In this document: positions 49,090 through 60,949 of the stretch, in pieces
Layout: every line of letters starts with the position of its first letter
Position numbering within the stretch: the stretch's first letter is position 1
DNA from: Sipunculus nudus
Lineage: Eukaryota; Annelida; Sipuncula; Golfingiida; Sipunculidae
Direction: 5' to 3'
NCBI GenBank assembly: GCA_026874595.1
Contig: CM049320.1
Span: 25,954,214-26,018,213, forward strand
DNA length: 64,000 nt
Made by a program: the position numbers and the translations under genes
The notes under the pieces: model-generated
What the model was told of the DNA's origin: nothing
Seen by the model: only the letters and a program-made list of their open reading frames with translations
The model's database searches: none

Positions 49090-52000
49090 AATTACAGTCA
49101 ATTTATAACAGTGTGGGTTTCGTTTGGTTGGGTAATGCAATACAGTGATTTTTTCTTCGTTAGGGACTGGCTTCATTCCCAGTGTACACCATGCCATTGA
49201 TATGTCGTTGATTTACAACCTAAGTTCATTCCACTTTGTCTATCTATTCTAGTGACAGAAACGTGAATAGCTTATAAGCAATATGCAGAGCCATCCGTTT
49301 ATGCTGAACAATGACAAATCCTGGCCCAATTTCCTGTTCTCCACTGAAAATTGGTACATAAGCTCTGGCGTCTAAACGTAATTTTTTACACTTATTTTAC
49401 ATGTATTTGCAATTTCTCTGGATGAGTGTAGACGTGACTATGTTCAGTGTGTGTAGCATAAAACGGTACAAATTTTGTAGATGCAATGAAAAGAAACGTG
49501 AAGAATTCTAAGCATTTGACTTGCACACATGTTGCACGAGCTATTGATTGCCGTACAATGCGTAAATCGAATGTGTGTTCTGTAATTGAATTTAGCTAAG
49601 AACACATTTTATCTTGTACTTTAGAGCCATGGCGTTAATATTATTCCAATTCGAATTATTTCCCTAAACGGCACTCTGTCAGATACATACCAGAGTATTC
49701 TTTCACTTGTGGTGCGTCAGTAACTTTGGTTGGCTATACCCTGTTCCAAGACTCTGTGCATCTAGTCTGGTCCGATATTTCTACCAGTTTTATTACATCT
49801 CACACAACAAATTATCTTATCAAAGATGTAATGTAGCGATTTACTATGATTTAAATTATTATGATAAGATATATTTCCTTTACGAAGCCGGACGGTGTTG
49901 ACCTATCTAGGAAGAGCTGCAAAACAACGGCAGCATTTTAAGTGGTCGCATCTCTTTATCCATTTAATGCAGCAGGAACGAAATACCAAATACCTGAGGT
50001 AACCTCGTCACTATGAAACGTCAAATAAATGTAGATTAAGATTTTAAGGTCGTCACTTGTAAGTCACAATAGTTCTATTTCGTTCTCAATTAATCATATG
50101 GAGTCCATAAATGAGAGTGTTATTTTGCTGTTAGTTTATCGGTACTTTTGTATGATTTGTCTCGAAGGTAAATGAAAGTAAGCTTGAGAACGTTTCATAG
50201 TTTTTTTTCCCACGAAAAAAAAAAAAAACATACAGGGGTTGTGGAATGGAGTAAGCGGAAGATTTTCTGAATGAAAATATTTGTTGTATTTAAATCTTAA
50301 AATGTATATTTGTTGAAAGAAAGTTTATATATCTTTGGGTTGTTAATTACAAATATTGTTGATAACGAAATGTATTTAATTATTTGTAAAAAAGAAAGTT
50401 TTTCGTTAAAATAGAAACATCGCTCATTTTCTCCACTGAACGGTTTTGTAATTGCCACTTTATGAAATAATAGTTATAGTCCAGTCATTTATTGGGAAAA
50501 AATGGCCCGACCATCCACATTTTTTTTTCAGCGTCCATATCGAAAATATTCCTAGATAAAAACACACTAAGTCAAGAAAAATATTATGAGTGGAACAATC
50601 CCTAATTTGCATAAATCCAACATGGCCGCAAGGCCCTATTTCTGATTCATATTGACTACTTTTTAGCGTTTAAATTTCGTAATTGTTGAGCCTAGTGACT
50701 TAATATCCTGAGAGGTCCTGGGCAAGTCTATTTGGAAACTCAAAAATAGCTCACGGTGACCTATATTCCCTAAGTTCTTTGGCAAAAACAAGATTCTCAG
50801 CACCCAGGGTCAGAAAAGGTATTGTTTTTTTTGTTAACCTTCTCGTATGAGGCTAAACGACAAGTGTATAAAAGCAAATAGGGTCCATGTTTGAAACTAA
50901 TGAGAACTTGTGAACATTTGCATTGGAAGGAGAATTCAGTCTACGAAGAATTTAATTTATATGAATTTTCGTGGTTCAGTGATGGTCAGGTATTAAGCGC
51001 AAAAAGATGGAAAAGGAAAGAACCAGAATTGCCAGTGCCAGCCAGGTTTCGCGAAACATGTCATAACCCTTTCCAAAATGAGGATACACCTCATTCTGTC
51101 GGATCATTCAATTCTTGATATATCTGCACTATACAAATTATTGGAAAGCTTAGTTTATTAATATAATGACATTTTGCATTTTTGTATTGTAATTTCAATT
51201 TTGAGCAAGTTTGAAAGTTAGAAGTATGGTTGAGAAATGGGAAAAGGTTTTCTTTATATTGTCATTTGGGTTCGTAATTATTTGTCAACTACAGAGTTAG
51301 TTGGTCATACATGTTACTTTTAATATTTTAATAAACTTTGTGATGATAAACTGGCGACACTATTATTGTACTATCCAATACATTAGAACGCTAACAAAGT
51401 TAAAACGTTTAAGCTGAGGGAAAGACGAGTGCACATTTTAATAAGCTGATATCCCAGAGATCCCTATCGAGGATTCTTATGGAATTATTTCGTGCAGTTA
51501 TGGGTGAAACAAATAGACGCGGAAAGGAAACACATTTACGTATGGGACCAATCTTAGTGTAATACATAGCATCAAACGTGACCCAGCTTGTTATTCATGG
51601 GCGATGAAATCAAAAGATTAAATATCATATTACGGGAAAAGCATAGTTTTGCGACCGTAACAGGCTGAAGCAGACTTTTGCAGTAGACAGTTATTAAAGA
51701 TTTTCTTTGAAAACAACTAAAACTAAAACCTTTCCTCGCAAACTATTCCTGACCCGGCGATGAGAGGATGGTAATGTTTAGTGGTGGGATATAAGCTGAT
51801 GACGTCTCTCCCTGGAATGGCACATATAATTATAAATGTCAAGAAGAACATAGTTGATCGTGATACCACCAGTCAAGAAAGACGGTTAATGGTGCTAAGC
51901 AAAGTTCAGTCAGCGGAGCCGCGCTAACTGGGCCAAGACTGGCCAAGTCATTGACCAGTCAGTCATGACAAGGCAAAGTAAGTGTGACATGTTTGAGCCC

Positions 52001-53125
52001 CATTCCACAAATGGTTCACTTGGACCAAGCAAAATTTACCACCCAAGACGGACCAAGTCCTAAACGGCCTTTTTCGGACAATGCGGTTGCAATCAAATAC
52101 ATTTCACAGGCAACAAGGTTTTCATAAAGGCTGATGAAAGTAACCTAACTGCTAGAACCACTTAGCACCGGATAAAGCAAAAAAAAAAAAAAATAAATAA
52201 ATAAATAAAAAAAAAAAAATGGTGAAACAAAAACATAGGAAATCCATTCATCCAATGCTTTTTACAGGTTATATCCAATTTAGAATATGTATAATCGGGC
52301 TATGAAATGTAAGTTTACCTACAACAGCATTTGTGACAGGCGTCGTTGATATGCTTGTGTGAGGAATCCCTTTTACTATTGTCTGGGAAGGCCCTTAGAA
52401 AAATAGAATCAATCGCCGGTAGTCAGCCCGTACCTTTGTTAACTAAGGTGTAGCTGGAAAATTTTGTCCTTCCGGAAAAACTTTTCACAAGTTTGGACGG
52501 GGCAAAGGTTACATGTTTATTTGTGTTATTTGGAGTGTTTAAACGGATTTTTGTGTCTTGCCGTCGTGACCGTTTAAAAGTTAGCTGGAGGGGTGGACAG
52601 AAACTTTATTTTTTCAGAGCGGTATCATATCTTTTCTGATCCATGGTATATGTGTCACACTATCCATGTAGCACAGGTTATAGTGCAGCTAGGCGTACAT
52701 TTTGACCAATGATTTGGTTAAATTCCAATTATTAAAATATTTTAGATCCACCTATTGTGAAGAATATTTTGAAATTGCTTGAACCGGGTATCGCGGATTT
52801 TTTTGAGAGATCAGAAATACACTGCATGTGGATCCATTCGGAAGTACCCGTTAAAATCCATAGATCTATGTTTTTATATCTGACCGTACTTATTTTCGGG
52901 TACATTGAGAACAGTATCGCTGTATTATGCAATTTATTTGTTGTCATGTTTAAGTGAAAGTTTATAAAGAAAGTTTATAGAGTAGGGATAATACTTTAAA
53001 GGATAACATTTATGTGAATCTCCAAGTAATGTGATATATTACTGATCGTACTGAGTAAAGTAGCTGAACATTGTAAACAGGAATTGATGAGTAACCATAT
53101 TGTTTTAGGACTTTATTGTCCTGGT
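49090..53125. other. Intergenic, no gene seen
   Basis: AT-rich, with an A-rich low-complexity tract near 52180-52220. The open frame 50891-51118 has no motif. Nothing else was supported. Confidence 0.45.
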
Positions 53126-53131
53126 GCTTAT

Positions 53132-53445
53132 TACTTCATATTGGCTGGGGCGGGACAAATGTATATTTTGTTCTTAAGATTAGTATATACAGATTAACTG
53201 CAATTGGTTAATTTTGCTTGTTACAGTGGGGGCTTCTATTGAAGCCGCTTCTTCGTTTCTGTGTACCGCTCACATGGAAAAGCCTAAATACTTCATATTT
53301 GCTATTGCGGGACAAATGTATATTTTGTTCTAAAGATTAGTATATACAGGTTAACTGCAATTGGTTAATTTTGCTTGTAACAGTGGGGCTTCTGTTGAAG
53401 CCGCTTCTTCGTTTCTGTGTCCCGCTCACATGGATAAGCCTTAAT
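53132..53445. repeat. Tandem duplication, 158-bp unit, two copies
   Basis: Copy 1 from 53132 and copy 2 from 53290 share TACTTCATAT, GCGGGACAAATGTATATTTT, GTATATACAG, AATTGGTTAATTTTGCTTGT and GAAGCCGCTTCTTCGTTTCT, with only a few differences. It is a recent event. GGGGCTTCTATTGAAGCC is also a small palindrome in each copy. Confidence 0.9.
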
Positions 53446-53984
53446 GGATAAAACTTTAACATATAGGGACTATAGGTTATATTGGAACTAATAAATCGTA
53501 CCATATAAGGGCAAACTTGTGTTGAACCTTTCCTCCAACACATTATTAATATTACTTTTATATTATTATTATTATTATTATTAATATTTAACATGCGTAT
53601 GTACGAACAAGAACACAGCTTTTCTGTTATGATAAATGTATATTTCCGATTCACTGGAAGTTTTGTTACACTTTAACATCATATCAAATTATGATCACAT
53701 CATTGAATGACACGATATAAAATTTGCCTAACAAGTCTTTCGCATCTCAATATTGAATGTACACAATACTCTCATCCTGTCTTATATTTCCCTAAACAAG
53801 TTGAATATTTTTACAATATTTAGAAATATGTCATAATCACATCCTCTTATAATAGTAAATAACGATCTCCCTTTGTACTGGCGATCTTTGTTCTTATCAG
53901 CAGACCATTACGAAGATTGTGGGATTAATAAAAGTGGCGCAAGTAAGTTCACGTTCAATTGGTCAGCAATACCATATGCGCGTG

Positions 53985-53990
53985 TTTATT
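53985..53990 (-). promoter_or_regulatory. Candidate poly(A) signal for the minus-strand gene
   Basis: AATAAA on the minus strand about 500 bases past the stop codon at 54487. Other signals are possible. Confidence 0.3.
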
Positions 53991-54486
53991 TTTCTTTTCA
54001 AATAAAATTTAATAACATATCCTCAGAATTTTTTGCATGAATTCGTATAAAAAACAACTCAGTGGCATTTCTTACCAAGGATTCTTTCGATATAGCTCTG
54101 CAGGGTCCGGGTCCAGTATGCCAGCTAAGCAAATTTTGTCATATAAAATGAAATATCAAACAGAAACTTCTGGAGTCTGTTTGTTACCACGGAGCATCTG
54201 TGTCATATCAAATTATAATCTTTTTAAGTCGAAATAAAGTACCAGAATATTCAGAGTCAATGTTTGCCGACAGGTGCCGCATGTGTGATGGAATAGGTCA
54301 ATTATAGGGCGCGTGGGCATAGATCATCAACGGGAAAAAGCCACTTCATCTACTGAGATTCGTTCCTTGTGGGTAAAGTTTACATACGATAAATATCTAT
54401 TCACACAACACGATGGACCACAGACGTGCACAACAAGAATTACGGATAAGAAACCGTGCATATTCTATCAAGAAATAATGCATATT

Positions 54487-55968
54487 TCATAAGAAGGTGG
54501 ATTGCATTTGATCTAACTGTTTCAGGAAGCAAGCCTTGTCATCTTCCTTAGTTAAACTTTCTGTTGATTCACTGTTTGATTTTCCCTGGTGGTCAATTAT
54601 TTTTTCTAACAACGGGTCATGACATTCTGAATCGTCCTCCATGTCTTCCATCCCAATTACCGGACCCCCGAGCATCTCATCAAGGTCAATCAGTCTACAT
54701 TCCCCATGACCTTTCGTACTTGGATTATGACCTTTAACACAGGGGTCAATTAATATTGACCCGGTTTCTTCTACAGGAATCAAGGCAGGCGAGTCTTCTA
54801 CAGCTTTCTTTTCCGTGGCTTTCTTGCTGGTGTCACCTGGTGGCAGCTTAAAGTCAGTCTTCAAAACTGCAATGTCAATATTACCGCTAGATACAGTCAA
54901 GTCGCCAATGTTTCTTTCATTATAACCACTGGCACACTGACCAGACTTCCTGTCTTGTTCGGCAAGTTCATTACCTGCATTCATATCAGCTCTTCCGTTA
55001 CCAATTGTGGATATTTCACCAACACTGCTTATTGGACAAGCGATTACCTTTGTATCGCTTCCTTTAGTATCGGTTGTTGCTAAACCATTGATATTTGAAA
55101 TTCCAGCAGTTTCATTTATACGATCTATAGATGGCATGTTTTCAAAGCTTAAGTTCTTAGGTGGAATTATATTTTGCTGGTCGGAAATAACTTGTGTTCC
55201 CTGAGGCATAACAGAATGTGCATCAAGATTATCAGCATTTTTAAATTCCAAACCATTACCATTTTTTACTGTCCTTTGACCAGCCATTAGCTTGCTTCCC
55301 GTCTCACAAACTGTATATTCATCTTTTGCATCATAAATTCCGTCTTTGTGTTCATTCACTTGACTGTTGGCAATACCTCCAACATTTCTTAATTCCTCAT
55401 TTCTTATCTGATTATTTTCATTTATATTAGTCAAGGGTATGACGCATATAGAATTGTTAACTTCAGCAGGAGAAGTCATATTTTTAATACTTTCAGGAGT
55501 TGATACTTTCTCTGGTCCGGATTCTTTTAAATCAAGACACGTGGTTTCATGCCCAGACATTTGCGCGTTGGACTCTTCAGTCACGGGTGGAGAGTCTTCT
55601 TTATGAATAACACTGTCATCATCAGAGCCCTGTAGAGAACTCTGGCTATGTCCGTGCGGCAGATGGATTCCGCCACCATGATACGACCCGTACTCAAACT
55701 GGTTTCCATATCTATATGACGGGTTTATAGAGTTCAAACTTGTCTCGGACTGGGTCAAACCAACGTTAACATGACCGAGGCTTTTGAGGATAATCTGTTC
55801 CATGGATATTGCAGGAGGGACTGGTGCAGTAACCTTTGATGGAACAGCACTGATAGCGGAGGCTGCTGCTGTTTCTGGTTTATCGATATCTCTTGGAGTT
55901 TCCGACTCCTCTGTGTACTCTAAGGTAGATCTCTCTCTGTCTACATCTTTGTCATCCACAAGGTTATC
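54487..55968 (-). CDS. Last exon of an unrecognised gene: acidic, Ser/Thr-rich tail with a PDZ-ligand-like end
   Basis: A 1482-base minus-strand exon, open from acceptor TTTTTCTACATTCAG (55969-55983) to TGA, phase 0, beginning DNLVDDKDVDRE. There is no ATG at the left edge of the open frame (the first Met-like codon is GTG), so it is a 3'-terminal exon and not a whole gene. The product is about 493 residues, rich in Asp, Glu, Ser, Asn and Gly, very poor in aromatic residues and Cys, with no membrane segment, so it is probably a disordered cytoplasmic tail. Features: ISMEQIILKSLGHVNVGLTQ (short helix), SYRYGNQFEYGSYHGGG (Tyr/Gly patch), RLIDLDEMLGGPVIGMEDME (conserved-looking acidic motif) and C-terminal QMQSTFL, where T-F-L fits a class I PDZ ligand. 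I do not recognise the family. Upstream exons were not identified. Confidence 0.8.
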   Translation of the reverse strand, partial: DNLVDDKDVDRERSTLEYTEESETPRDIDKPETAAASAISAVPSKVTAPVPPAISMEQIILKSLGHVNVGLTQSETSLNSINPSYRYGNQFEYGSYHGGGIHLPHGHSQSSLQGSDDDSVIHKEDSPPVTEESNAQMSGHETTCLDLKESGPEKVSTPESIKNMTSPAEVNNSICVIPLTNINENNQIRNEELRNVGGIANSQVNEHKDGIYDAKDEYTVCETGSKLMAGQRTVKNGNGLEFKNADNLDAHSVMPQGTQVISDQQNIIPPKNLSFENMPSIDRINETAGISNINGLATTDTKGSDTKVIACPISSVGEISTIGNGRADMNAGNELAEQDRKSGQCASGYNERNIGDLTVSSGNIDIAVLKTDFKLPPGDTSKKATEKKAVEDSPALIPVEETGSILIDPCVKGHNPSTKGHGECRLIDLDEMLGGPVIGMEDMEDDSECHDPLLEKIIDHQGKSNSESTESLTKEDDKACFLKQLDQMQSTFL

Positions 55969-55979
55969 CTGAATGTAGA

Positions 55980-57830
55980 AAAAAAATCAGAAAACATCAT
56001 TTACTTATGTTCTCTATTAATTCCTTTTAAAATTTTGTTAAAAATAATCCTGTTACCACTTTGCAACTATATTTATGGCTTTTTGAAGTTTCTTTATACT
56101 TTTTTTATAGTTTTGGCAATTACACAATATACTTTTTCGTTACATTATTTCATATTATTGTTTCAGTTTTGACATCCACATTGTTTCTTTATACGGTCTC
56201 ATAATTTTGGTAATTACAGAACTGATAAATAGTTTATTTTTTAAATAGCGCTAATCATCATAAAAAGATCTCTACTGCGCTGGTTAAAGATTAGTTATTT
56301 GGGGGACATTATTTCATTTAATTCTATCAGTTATCATCCTATAACTATAGTTTGATGAAAGGGTTATTCATACAATAAAATCAATATTCTTACTTTAATT
56401 TACATGACAAATAATTTATTCTAGAATCAGCAGAATTTTTGCTTTCAATATGTAGCAGACACAGGATAAGTGACTATAGTTAAATCAGACACTGTCTAGG
56501 CGTATAAGTAACTCTCACCTTTATATGCAATGGATATGGAAAACCAGTACAAATTCACACACGAATCGTGAAACTGGATGTGAACACTTACTAATTTGTG
56601 ACATGGTGCTCATAGTGACTAGGGAATTAGTGTGTGAACGACAAGTACCCGACTACCCTGTGCTTCAGTGCATATGCAAAATGACATTAAGTGTACATGC
56701 TGAATTTTAAAATGGAGAGTTGAACAGTGAAACTGAAAATTCACTATTATATTAGAATATTTTTTTACTATTATACAAAGATGTCTTGGCAAAGTAACTG
56801 ACACAGAAAGTTTAACGGAATTCGTACGCCTTTCAATGTATATTTTTAACTTCAGCTTCGTTCAAATTTGTTCATATGGTAAATATTCTCAAAGCTAGGA
56901 TGCTCTGAAATCCTAGATCTGGTGCTGATTCCAAATTGTAAACATGTAATGTAGAGAAACATCATCGGGGCATTTTTATTCTGAATCGGCCTTAGCTGTA
57001 CTCTAACGAATGTCATAAGTTCAATCATTTAAAGACAAGCTCAAGAATAATGGCTTGGATGCATTGAAAGGTTACATAGAAAAAGAAACATATGTAAACA
57101 TATGTAAACATATATATATATAAAGCATAAAGGCTTGAAATAAAATGATAAATTTAATTAATTGCACACACAGGCAATTAGTCATTGCATATCTTTACAA
57201 TAAATTGACAATTTTGAGGGAATTATTGTATACTACAAATTTTCAGTACTAATAAATATTAAACTTTATATGAACCATTCTAAAAAGGCAGCTTCGCCTA
57301 ACAAATTCTGTTGAAAATACACTGTGGAATAGTTATTTATATTTACAAAGAATACATATATACAAGAAGTAAATTATTAATTTTACCAATATAGGTTCTT
57401 GGTAAATGCTTGAATTGACTCGTACTAACTTTATGGACTGAACACACTGTTCACTTTGCTAACTCGCCTGACAAAGGGGGTGAAAATGAAATGTTACAAA
57501 AAGATGCAAATAAATAAAAAAATCATAGTAAAAACTAACCCTTGGTCCTTGTAAGCCAATAAAAAGTATAAAACATGTTATATACCAGGCGCCCATTACA
57601 GGCTAAACCCCATGCAATAGTTTGCAATGCTGTGGTTTAGCTGGTGTTTTCCAAAAGGCTTTTTCTCCAAAGGAAGAATTTTATTAATTTTACACGACAT
57701 TATGTACAAGCGGACATAATTAGTATATGTTTGTGTATGTAAAAGGAAGGGTTTCACATTGAATAGTTTCACAATTGAAAATATAAGTATTTTTATATAC
57801 TCTTTATATACTACAGAGCCACACGCATCT
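55980..57830. other. Presumed intron of the minus-strand gene, no exon seen
   Basis: AT-rich DNA upstream (minus strand) of the large last exon. No exon with acceptor and donor was supported. Confidence 0.4.
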
Positions 57831-57837
57831 GCCTTCA

Positions 57838-57990
57838 TTTATATAGCGGACGGAGCGCAAACCACGGTCTGCATACTTCTTCTGACCCTGTATGTTGGGT
57901 GACTGTCCTAGTGAAACGTCGTGATTGTTGATTATTTCAGCCAGCGGTGTGCTTGTGTTACATCATCACTACTATCCTCCTGGTCCGACT
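57838..57990 (-). other. Protein-like stretch in two frames, possible decayed exon
   Basis: On the minus strand, after a GGATTACAG (57991-57999), one frame reads SDQEDSSDDVTQ before a stop. About 35 bases on, another frame reads STPLAEIINNHDVSLGQSPN and then QGQKKYADRGLRSVRYINE before a stop. A single-base shift would join them. It could be a broken upstream exon of the minus-strand gene or chance. Confidence 0.25.
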
Positions 57991-58808
57991 GTAATCCAGT
58001 GCACCTAAGATACATGGTCAGAAAAAGTGCTGCGCAGATCGTTGTCTGGCACCGTCTGCCAGAAAAATAAAGGCAGAGGCCTGTTGCTCTGTAAATACGA
58101 CGGAGCTACAACAGGGAATATATAGGTTTGTGCATTGTGATCACGGGGGATTGCTGACCCGCTGACCAACGATGTCCAAGATACCCTGATCGATGACAAT
58201 CCAATATTTTGGCGATTAAGACCCTTTTAGCACATCCACTCTACAACTTCTTTTTCTACATGTAAACAGCTCCTCAATATATTAAATATGTTTGCAATAT
58301 GTGTATATTTCAATATGTGAAAAAGCCTTGGGGAAAAGCCGCAAAAACGCATCATAACCCAGTATTTTGACAGTCATGATTTGTCTTTTGTGTGTCATGA
58401 TTTGTCATGTAAACAATAAAAAAAAAAAAACATGCACCGGAACACTTCAGCCCTCACGATTTTGCAACCTGTTGATAAGCAATTTCACTAAATTTTATGT
58501 TAAAATAAAACAAGGCCTACAGGCCTAATGCGAACCTGTGCAAAGTTTGGGAGTATGAATTGAGGTTTATTTTTTTAAATTTAATATAGATCCTTTTGAG
58601 TCCAGCATATCTACCTAAATAATTATGATTTCTGCAAAATCCACATTTCGGACCTGCAATTATCAGACTAGGATATTTTAAAACTGGAATATGGGTTGTC
58701 GACAAGCGACTATGTGTATCCGCAGAAATCAGAGTTGGACTGGTGAAATGAGGCATGGATTAAGTGGCAAGGGGAATAGAGTCAGGTGTGTTGCATATTA
58801 GCATGAGT

Positions 58809-59930
58809 GTCTGCAGCTTAAACATGAATGTAGGTGGTGCCACCTGTCATAAAATCAAGAAAATTGACCAGGATGTATAAACCTGCAAAATTTCAGGTGG
58901 ATAAGTCAAACCACTGCTGAGATATGAGGGATTTTATCCCAAGGCAGATGAACAGATGGACGCTGTGCATAAGTGGTTGCAGATGGCGCCTCCAGTTTTG
59001 CTTATGATGAAGAGCTATGTGAGATCTATACACATGCAACATTTTGGCCCAATCGGTCAAACGGTTCCAGAGATATGAGCTTGGATGTCTGCAGTGTAAA
59101 CGTGAATGTGTGTGGCGCCACCTGTCATAAAATCGAGAAAGCTGTCCAGGATGAATAAACCTGCAAAATTTCAGGTGGATAATTCAAACCACTGCTGAGA
59201 TATGAGTGATTTTATCCCAAGGCAGATGAACAGATGGACACTGTGAATTAATGGTAACAGGTGGCACCACCAGTTTTGCCTATGATAAAGAGCTATGTGA
59301 GATCTATACACATGCAAAATTTTGGCCCAATCGGTCAAACGGTTCCCGAGATATGAGCTTGGATGTCTGCAGAATAAACCTGAATGTAGGTGGCGCCACC
59401 TGTCATAAAATCGAGAAAGCTGTCCAGAATGTATAAACCTGCAAAATTTCAGGTGGATAAGTCAAACCACTGCTAAGATATGAGGGATTTTATCCCAAGG
59501 CAGATGAACAGATGGACTCTGTGCATAAGTGGTTGCAGTTGTTGCCTATGATGAAGAGCTATGCGAGATCTATACACATGCAAAATTTTGACCCAATCGG
59601 TCAAACGGTTCCTGAGATATGAGCTTGGATGTCTGCAGAGTAAACGTGAATGTAGGTGGCGCCACCTGTCATAAAATCGAGAAAGCTGTCCAGGATGTAT
59701 AAACCTGCCAAATTTCAGGTGGATAAGTCAAACTACTGCTGAGAAATGAGTGATTTTATCCCAAGGCTGATGAACAGATGGACGCTGTGCAAAAATGGTT
59801 GCAGGTGGCGCCACCATTTTAGTGTATGTTATGAAGCTATCAAAGGGCTACATTTGTGCAAAATGTTTAGCCTGATCGGTTAAACGGTTCCCGAGATATG
59901 CAGGTTTATGTGTGGAAACAGACACACAAA
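58809..59930. repeat. 278-bp satellite, four tandem units
   Basis: Units begin at GTCTGCAG near 58809, 59087, 59365 and 59631 (spacings 278, 278, 266) and contain GGTGGCGCCACCTGTCATAA, GCAAAATTTCAGGTGGATAA, GCAGATGAACAGATGGAC and CCCAATCGGTCAAACGGTTC. The last unit diverges after about 59800. Similar GGCGCCACC text returns once near 60432. Matching 61-codon frames at 58973 and 59251 arise from the period and are not genes. Confidence 0.9.
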
Positions 59931-60419
59931 TGGAAGCTGGGCAGCGAGGAAAGGTCAGAGGTCAACCAAAAATGAGGGCGCAGCAGTTCACATGTGACCT
60001 GATGATAAACCCGATTCGCTTAAAATGCAAACAGTTGAAAGATATAGTTCCAATAATCTGGGAACTCTGCATCTAAACATTGTATCTAGACGTCTAGACA
60101 CATTGTCTAGACACCCAACCCCCCCCCGAGCCAGGTCAGTTGCCATGGTGATGTCTGGACCCCACCTGTTTGTACTGAGTGACCTCTTGACTTGGCTGCT
60201 GAAACTCAGAATGTTGTCAAATCTGTTTTCAAATACAGAAAGCCTTTTTCAATTGGCTACAATGCTTTTTTAAAACTGTATTTACCCAATCTTATAAAAC
60301 TGACAGAACCCTATGTTAGAAAATTTCTTGTAAAGTTTATACCAATCAGCTTAACAGTTTCATCATAAAACAATGTACAAGCTGGAAGAGTTTAAAATTA
60401 CATTTTGCTTGTAAAAAAC

Positions 60420-60900
60420 ACCTCAATGTAGATGGCGCCACCAATACCTCAAAATCAGATATGACATATGTGACAAACATTGGTATAAAATTTGGTGATT
60501 ATAGCTCTAGCCGTTTCTGAGATTTTAATTTTAGTGTGCTTTTTTGGACAGATGACTAAGTTCAACCTCCTGTAACTCGGCCAAAAATCTCCGAACTGGA
60601 ACCATTCGAACAAACTTGAGAGAGATTGTTCAAGGGATCATTTCTGTGAAATATTAGACAATTTGGCTGGACAGTTTCAGAGAAGAAGATTTTTAAAGCC
60701 TTTTTAGCTTTTCCCCTATAAAATCCAAGAAAATGCACTAAGAAAAAAAAATAATCAAAATCCGATATAGTTTTTTAGATGACTGATTATTTGCAAAAAC
60801 TTTGGTGATGCTAGCTCCTGCCGTTTTTGAGATAGCTATGGTTAACGTACAGACGACGCACGACACACGACGGACGACGCCGCACCATCGCATAAGCTAA
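60420..60900. repeat. Dispersed repeat related to the satellite flank
   Basis: Contains GATGGCGCCACC, TTTGGTGATTATAGCTCTAG and TTTGGTGATGCTAGCTCCTG (two related steps), and ends in ACGACGCACGACACACGACG followed by CGCATAAGCT, a kind of terminus I know from dispersed repeats in marine invertebrates. Non-coding. Confidence 0.45.
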
Positions 60901-60949
60901 AAGGTTCGCTAAAAAGTTGAAAAAAATTAACCTTTGACTGAAATCTCCT

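Noticed and set aside
58973-59436. Two similar 61-codon frames
   Set aside because: They repeat because the DNA is a 278-bp satellite; the third and fourth units do not keep the frame.
58809-59930. CRISPR array
   Set aside because: The repeats are contiguous 278-bp units with no short-repeat and spacer structure, and the genome is animal.
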